Positions 60,576 to 64,000 of a DNA stretch of 64,000 bases are shown piece after piece. The stretch's first letter is position 1. Every line of letters starts with the position of its first letter. Below the pieces are notes generated by a model. The model saw only the letters and a program-made list of their open reading frames with translations, was not told the origin of the DNA and searched no databases. Source of the DNA: Anthonomus grandis grandis. Lineage: Eukaryota; Arthropoda; Insecta; Coleoptera; Curculionidae. Position numbers and translations under genes: made by a program. The stretch is from the NCBI RefSeq assembly GCF_022605725.1, contig NC_065548.1, positions 44,385,131-44,449,130 on the forward strand. Direction: 5' to 3'.

Positions 60576-61179
60576 GCTTTTACTGTCAGTATTCTCTTGG
60601 AGTTATTGGAGTCTTTCAGCAAAAGCACTAAAGAAAATGCTAAACATTTCTAAGTTGTTCCATAGGGTTTTGAAAGGGACGCGTTTCGTGACATTTTATT
60701 CAGTTTTAATTGCTTACTCAGCTTTTATCTTCGATACAATTAAATGACAATCAACGCAAGTCAGGGTAGAGTTTTTGACTTTGTCAGTAAAAGTGTGTAC
60801 CTGAATTTCGTTTACAATATTAATATAATTATATTATCTATAAACACTATCACTAATAAACTTATGCTATTTTGTATCTCAGCACTATCGCCCTCCTCGT
60901 CGGGAACTAAAATACTAATTGCACTATTTAGTTTTACATCAGTATGTGTTAATAATTTTGTGGAAAAAATTACTCCTATGAAAAATTCTACAATCTTTCA
61001 TCCTTGAACATCCTTTCTCCCCAATCTTCCCCCTAATACGATCGTGTTTCCTCAAGTCAAACAGAAATCTAGCACAAGAACTCAACTCCAACAATACGCT
61101 ATTAAAATATTTGCACTGAATTTTGTAACACCCTGTATAAAGTCCTACGCTTTCTAGTAGTTTTTTCAACATGTGTTTT
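60576..61179. other. No supported feature
   Basis: AT-rich. AACACCCTGTATAAAG at 61126-61141 looks like an end of a mariner-type MITE, but its partner was not found. Confidence 0.35.
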
Positions 61180-62760
61180 AAATCTTAAATCAGTTTTAAA
61201 CCATATGCCCGTTTTTGGCCCAAACAATAGCAACGAAGATTTAGAAGCCTTAAGTTTTAGAATTAGTTTTTAGATCCTCATTAATTAGATTATTTGCTAA
61301 TAAAACGTCTTCAGATTTGAAATTGAAATATAATTAAGCGTCTTCAGCGTAAGTTTAAAGGTTACAATTTTTCACCGATTCTAAAATGCTCGAAGTGTAA
61401 ACTAAAAATAGTAAAGGGCCCAATACACTACCCTGGCGGACCCCAAATAATATTGATATAGATTCTCAAAATTTGATTGTTTGTTGACACACTGCGATCT
61501 CTCTTTTCAGTAGAAATTGAGTAAATTAACAAACGATTCTACAAAGCCATAATATCCTAACTTAGATCAGTAAACGATGGGTAATTGTGTCAAATGTTTT
61601 GGAAAAGTCAAGAAGAGTCAATGTCACATTTTCACTTCTATCACAGGCCTCAATTAAGTCACTCGTGCCTCTAGAATAGTCCTTCTCAAATTCATTTTAG
61701 GCATCTGGTATTATTTTGTGCTTACATGCAAATTCGTATATCTGCCTATACACAAATTTTACAAATACTTTTAAAGGCTCGGCCAAATATTTATTATTTG
61801 AAGATCAGAGACTTTTTTGGGGTTTGTTTTTTTTTAGGAAGTAGTTTTCCAATTGCAATACGCCATAGAATTACAAAATATTGCTTCTCTATGCAGTATT
61901 TAATGAGGTGTGTATTATACTTAGCAATAAATGGACTGGCATATTTTAGTATTCTGGCAGATATGCAGGCAAGCCCATATGCATTGGAATTAAATTCCTT
62001 ATTTATTATAGAACTAATCTACTCAATGGTGGCAAATTTTAGCGTTAGGCAAATATTTAAATTATATAATTTGTTATTAAAGAAATGTATTTGTTGTTGA
62101 TATTCGGGAGATATAGTTTGTAAGAAAGCATCAAAGTAATCATTATTTTTTTGTGGATCAGAGAGTTTTATAGGAATGTCGTAAGTTTTTTGAATTATGT
62201 TCAAATCAGTGAGCGAACGTCAAAGATTTTTAGACTTACTGTTATTTTCCGCTAAACTATCCATAAAAGCCTTTTTTCTCTTTTATGCATGTTAATGCAA
62301 AATTACGCCGCTGTTTGTACTATTCCAGTCCACTTCCAATCAGCTTTTCTTAAACTTTTGCAAAGCGTTATCACTTTCCCTTAAATTCTTTAACAAATCC
62401 ACTTTTTTTGTCTACGTTACTTACAATCTTACTCTCAAAAAGCCGTGCCAGTCATTACATTCTAGATCTTATTCAAAATGTTGTAAATTAACATTTTTAA
62501 AATCTCGTATTTTTAGTATCTTTAACATTAATTTTAACGATAAAATAACTACACCAAAACAAGTCACAAAAATAGGACCCAGAGGTTTGCTAGTGTAGTG
62601 TGTTCCTCTAGTCGGTTTAGTAGTTATTTGACTTAAATTATACGACTGCAAACAAGAGGTATAACCAAGATTAAAACAATCCGAGTTAAAATGACCCAAT
62701 CATATAACGTTTAATCCTAAAATGTTACTTGTTCGTTGTTGTAAGATCAATAACAATTTA
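61180..62760 (-). pseudogene. LINE ORF2 remnant (endonuclease to RT)
   Basis: Minus strand, far decayed. 62469-62699 reads FNLGYTSCLQSYNLSQITTK followed by PTRGTHYTSKPL, the C-terminal endonuclease region. 62019-62204 reads SDPQKNNDYFDAFLQTISPE (linker). RT blocks: LTLLDFSKTFDTITHRLLT near 61575-61630, GVRQGSVLGPLLFLVYTSSI near 61385-61440, and a catalytic motif read as YAEDA in place of YADD near 61345. Stops throughout. Confidence 0.7.
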
Positions 62761-63110
62761 AAGTAATAATTAATAGAAATATTAAAGCCTACTACCATGA
62801 AATCTAAATTTTGTTCCTTTTAATTACTCATCGTTATACATGGTTGAAGAGCATTTTTAAAGGGAAATTTTAAAATGCAAAAATTCAATATGGCGCACAT
62901 AATTCAACGTAGTGAGTCTAGATCATTTCTTATTTCATTTATAAATTCACGCGTATTTCATACGCTCACCCCGAAAATTTCCTCATTATATCTTTTATAA
63001 TAAACGACGACATATAAAGGATTTTATTAAATGCACTTTTATTAAACACACAATTTTCTCTTTTTTCCCTGTACATTTGTTGCTAGTCCGAGTTCAGAGA
63101 ATTAGATGAC
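62761..63110. other. No supported feature
   Basis: AT-rich sequence without frame or repeat recognised. Confidence 0.4.
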
Positions 63111-63149
63111 TATTTGATTATTTATAGGCACTTGATTATATTTATTATA

Positions 63150-63320
63150 TATATTACGGGTAAAGTTAGAATAACGGTTAAACTTAGGTTTACCCGAATA
63201 AACTGCACAATACCCAGAAAACATGGGTAAAGTCCGAAATAATATTGAAATTAGACATATTTCGGATTTTACCCGAGTAAACCGCGTTGTATCCGCTTTT
63301 GCGTGGGTAAAGTTGGATGT
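63150..63320. repeat. Cluster of GGGTAAAGT/ACTTTACCC-type inverted motifs
   Basis: Within 170 bp: ACGGGTAAAGTTAGAATAAC, GTTTACCCGAATAAACTG, ATGGGTAAAGTCCGAAATA, TATTTCGGATTTTACCCGAG and GTGGGTAAAGTTGGATG. The third and fourth form a hairpin (63226-63275). They sit just upstream of the integrase frame at 63369, so they are likely the terminal region or promoter of that element. Confidence 0.55.
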
Positions 63321-63368
63321 AGGAATTATTATTGCATCATCTTTCACCACGTTCAGTTCAGTTCTAAA

Positions 63369-63990
63369 ATGGCAACCGAAGAGAGTGGACGTGCGCGTTT
63401 AGCACAGCGTTTTTATGAAGTTTTTAACAAGTTGGTGTCTACGAAAAGTGCAAATAGTCTTTATTTTAATAATGAACAATACCAAGAAATGTTAGAATCA
63501 GTCAAGTTGGCAAAAAACTCTAAAAACTAAGACTACGCTACAATATCGGCGGTTAAAGAGGTTTGACATATTTTCTGTTAGAGGCGTTGAAAGTTGAAAA
63601 GCTTATTGCTCGTGTATCGTCAGGTGAATCTAGCATTAAATATTACGTTACAAACGACGAAATGTTTGACATTTTGCATGATGCACATTTAGCTATAGGA
63701 CATGGCAGTAAGCACCGTATGGAAAGCGAATTAAAAAAAAAGTACAAGAATATAACTCAAGATATTATTAAGTTATATCTGCGCTTGTGTGAAGGGTGCC
63801 AAAAGAAACTGAAATCTGCCAAAAAAGGACTTGTGGTTAAACCAATGGTTTTTTCGGAGATGAACAGCCGTTGTCAAGTGGATCTAATTGACATGCAATC
63901 CCATCCGGATAGAGAATTAACGTCGAAAAGGGCTGAGGAAGTAGCTAAGAGCCTGGTAGACATATTTTGTATTTTCGGCGCCCCATCTAC
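63369..63990 (+). pseudogene. KRBA2-like integrase (GIN/Ginger-type element), frameshifted and internally deleted
   Basis: Start MATEESGRARLAQRFYEVFN at 63369, then KTTLQYRRLKRFDIFSV and GESSIKYYVTNDEMFDILHD. This leads into an H2C2 zinc-binding integrase N-domain, HDAHLAIGHGSKHRMESEL with LCEGCQKKLKSAKKG (about 63677-63815). The catalytic domain starts with FSEMNSRCQVDLIDMQSHPD (first Asp) but jumps straight to TSKRAEEVAKSLVDIFCIFG, skipping about 25 residues of the usual core. Frameshifts near 63520 and 63590. The window ends before the second catalytic Asp. TACAGGGTGTCCC at the very end resembles another mariner end. Proteins of this type are annotated as KRAB-A domain-containing protein 2-like in many arthropods. 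Confidence 0.7.
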
Positions 63991-64000
63991 AGGGTGTCCC

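Overview
This is insect-type nuclear DNA: AT-rich, with 60-124 bp introns next to very large ones, and packed with mariner, LINE, copia, gypsy, piggyBac and Penelope-type elements. A beetle is my best guess from the repeat content, but nothing in the sequence fixes the order. The only host gene I can name is a rootletin homologue (ciliary rootlet coiled-coil protein, Root/CROCC) on the + strand. Seven exons at 5264-48752 join in phase into 496 codons of uninterrupted coiled coil. Both ends of the gene lie outside the window.

Layout. 1-5263 is the intron upstream of the first visible exon; it holds a truncated LINE (1-1514), a small TA-flanked MITE, a LINE RT scrap, and an RNase H LINE inserted in an inverted-repeat element with a 15-bp duplication. 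5264-5738 has two rootletin exons. The 10.6 kb intron 5739-16363 holds an RTE-like LINE interrupted by a tRNA-type SINE and by a mariner that itself holds another LINE, then a broken Ty3/gypsy element. 16364-17527 has four rootletin exons. The 31 kb intron 17528-48588 is a stack of nested elements: mariner remnants, a palindromic Penelope-type repeat with a hammerhead-like motif, a 9 kb mariner containing copia, a copia-capturing inverted-repeat unit and a piggyBac, a 10 kb mariner mosaic with a LINE, an intact 2.2 kb mariner, and a Sailor-like (about DD82E) transposon. 48589-48752 is the last visible rootletin exon. 48753-64000 is again intron or downstream sequence: mariner remnants, a mariner split by a nearly full-length LINE, LINE scraps, a second, better-formed hammerhead-like motif, one unrecognised candidate exon and, at the right edge, a KRBA2-like integrase element.

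Most transposons belong to one group, mariner elements with a D-D-41-D catalytic spacing, a TA target duplication and often several hundred bp of terminal inverted repeat. At least twelve copies or pieces occur here, and only the one at 42431-44674 keeps an undamaged transposase. Target duplications and restored reading frames give the insertion order in several nests. The points I consider most worth checking are the two hammerhead-like motifs, the 23958-24740 unit that carries an inverted copy of part of the neighbouring copia, the Sailor-like element with an intron and an inverted copy of its own 5' end, and the introns inside transposase genes.
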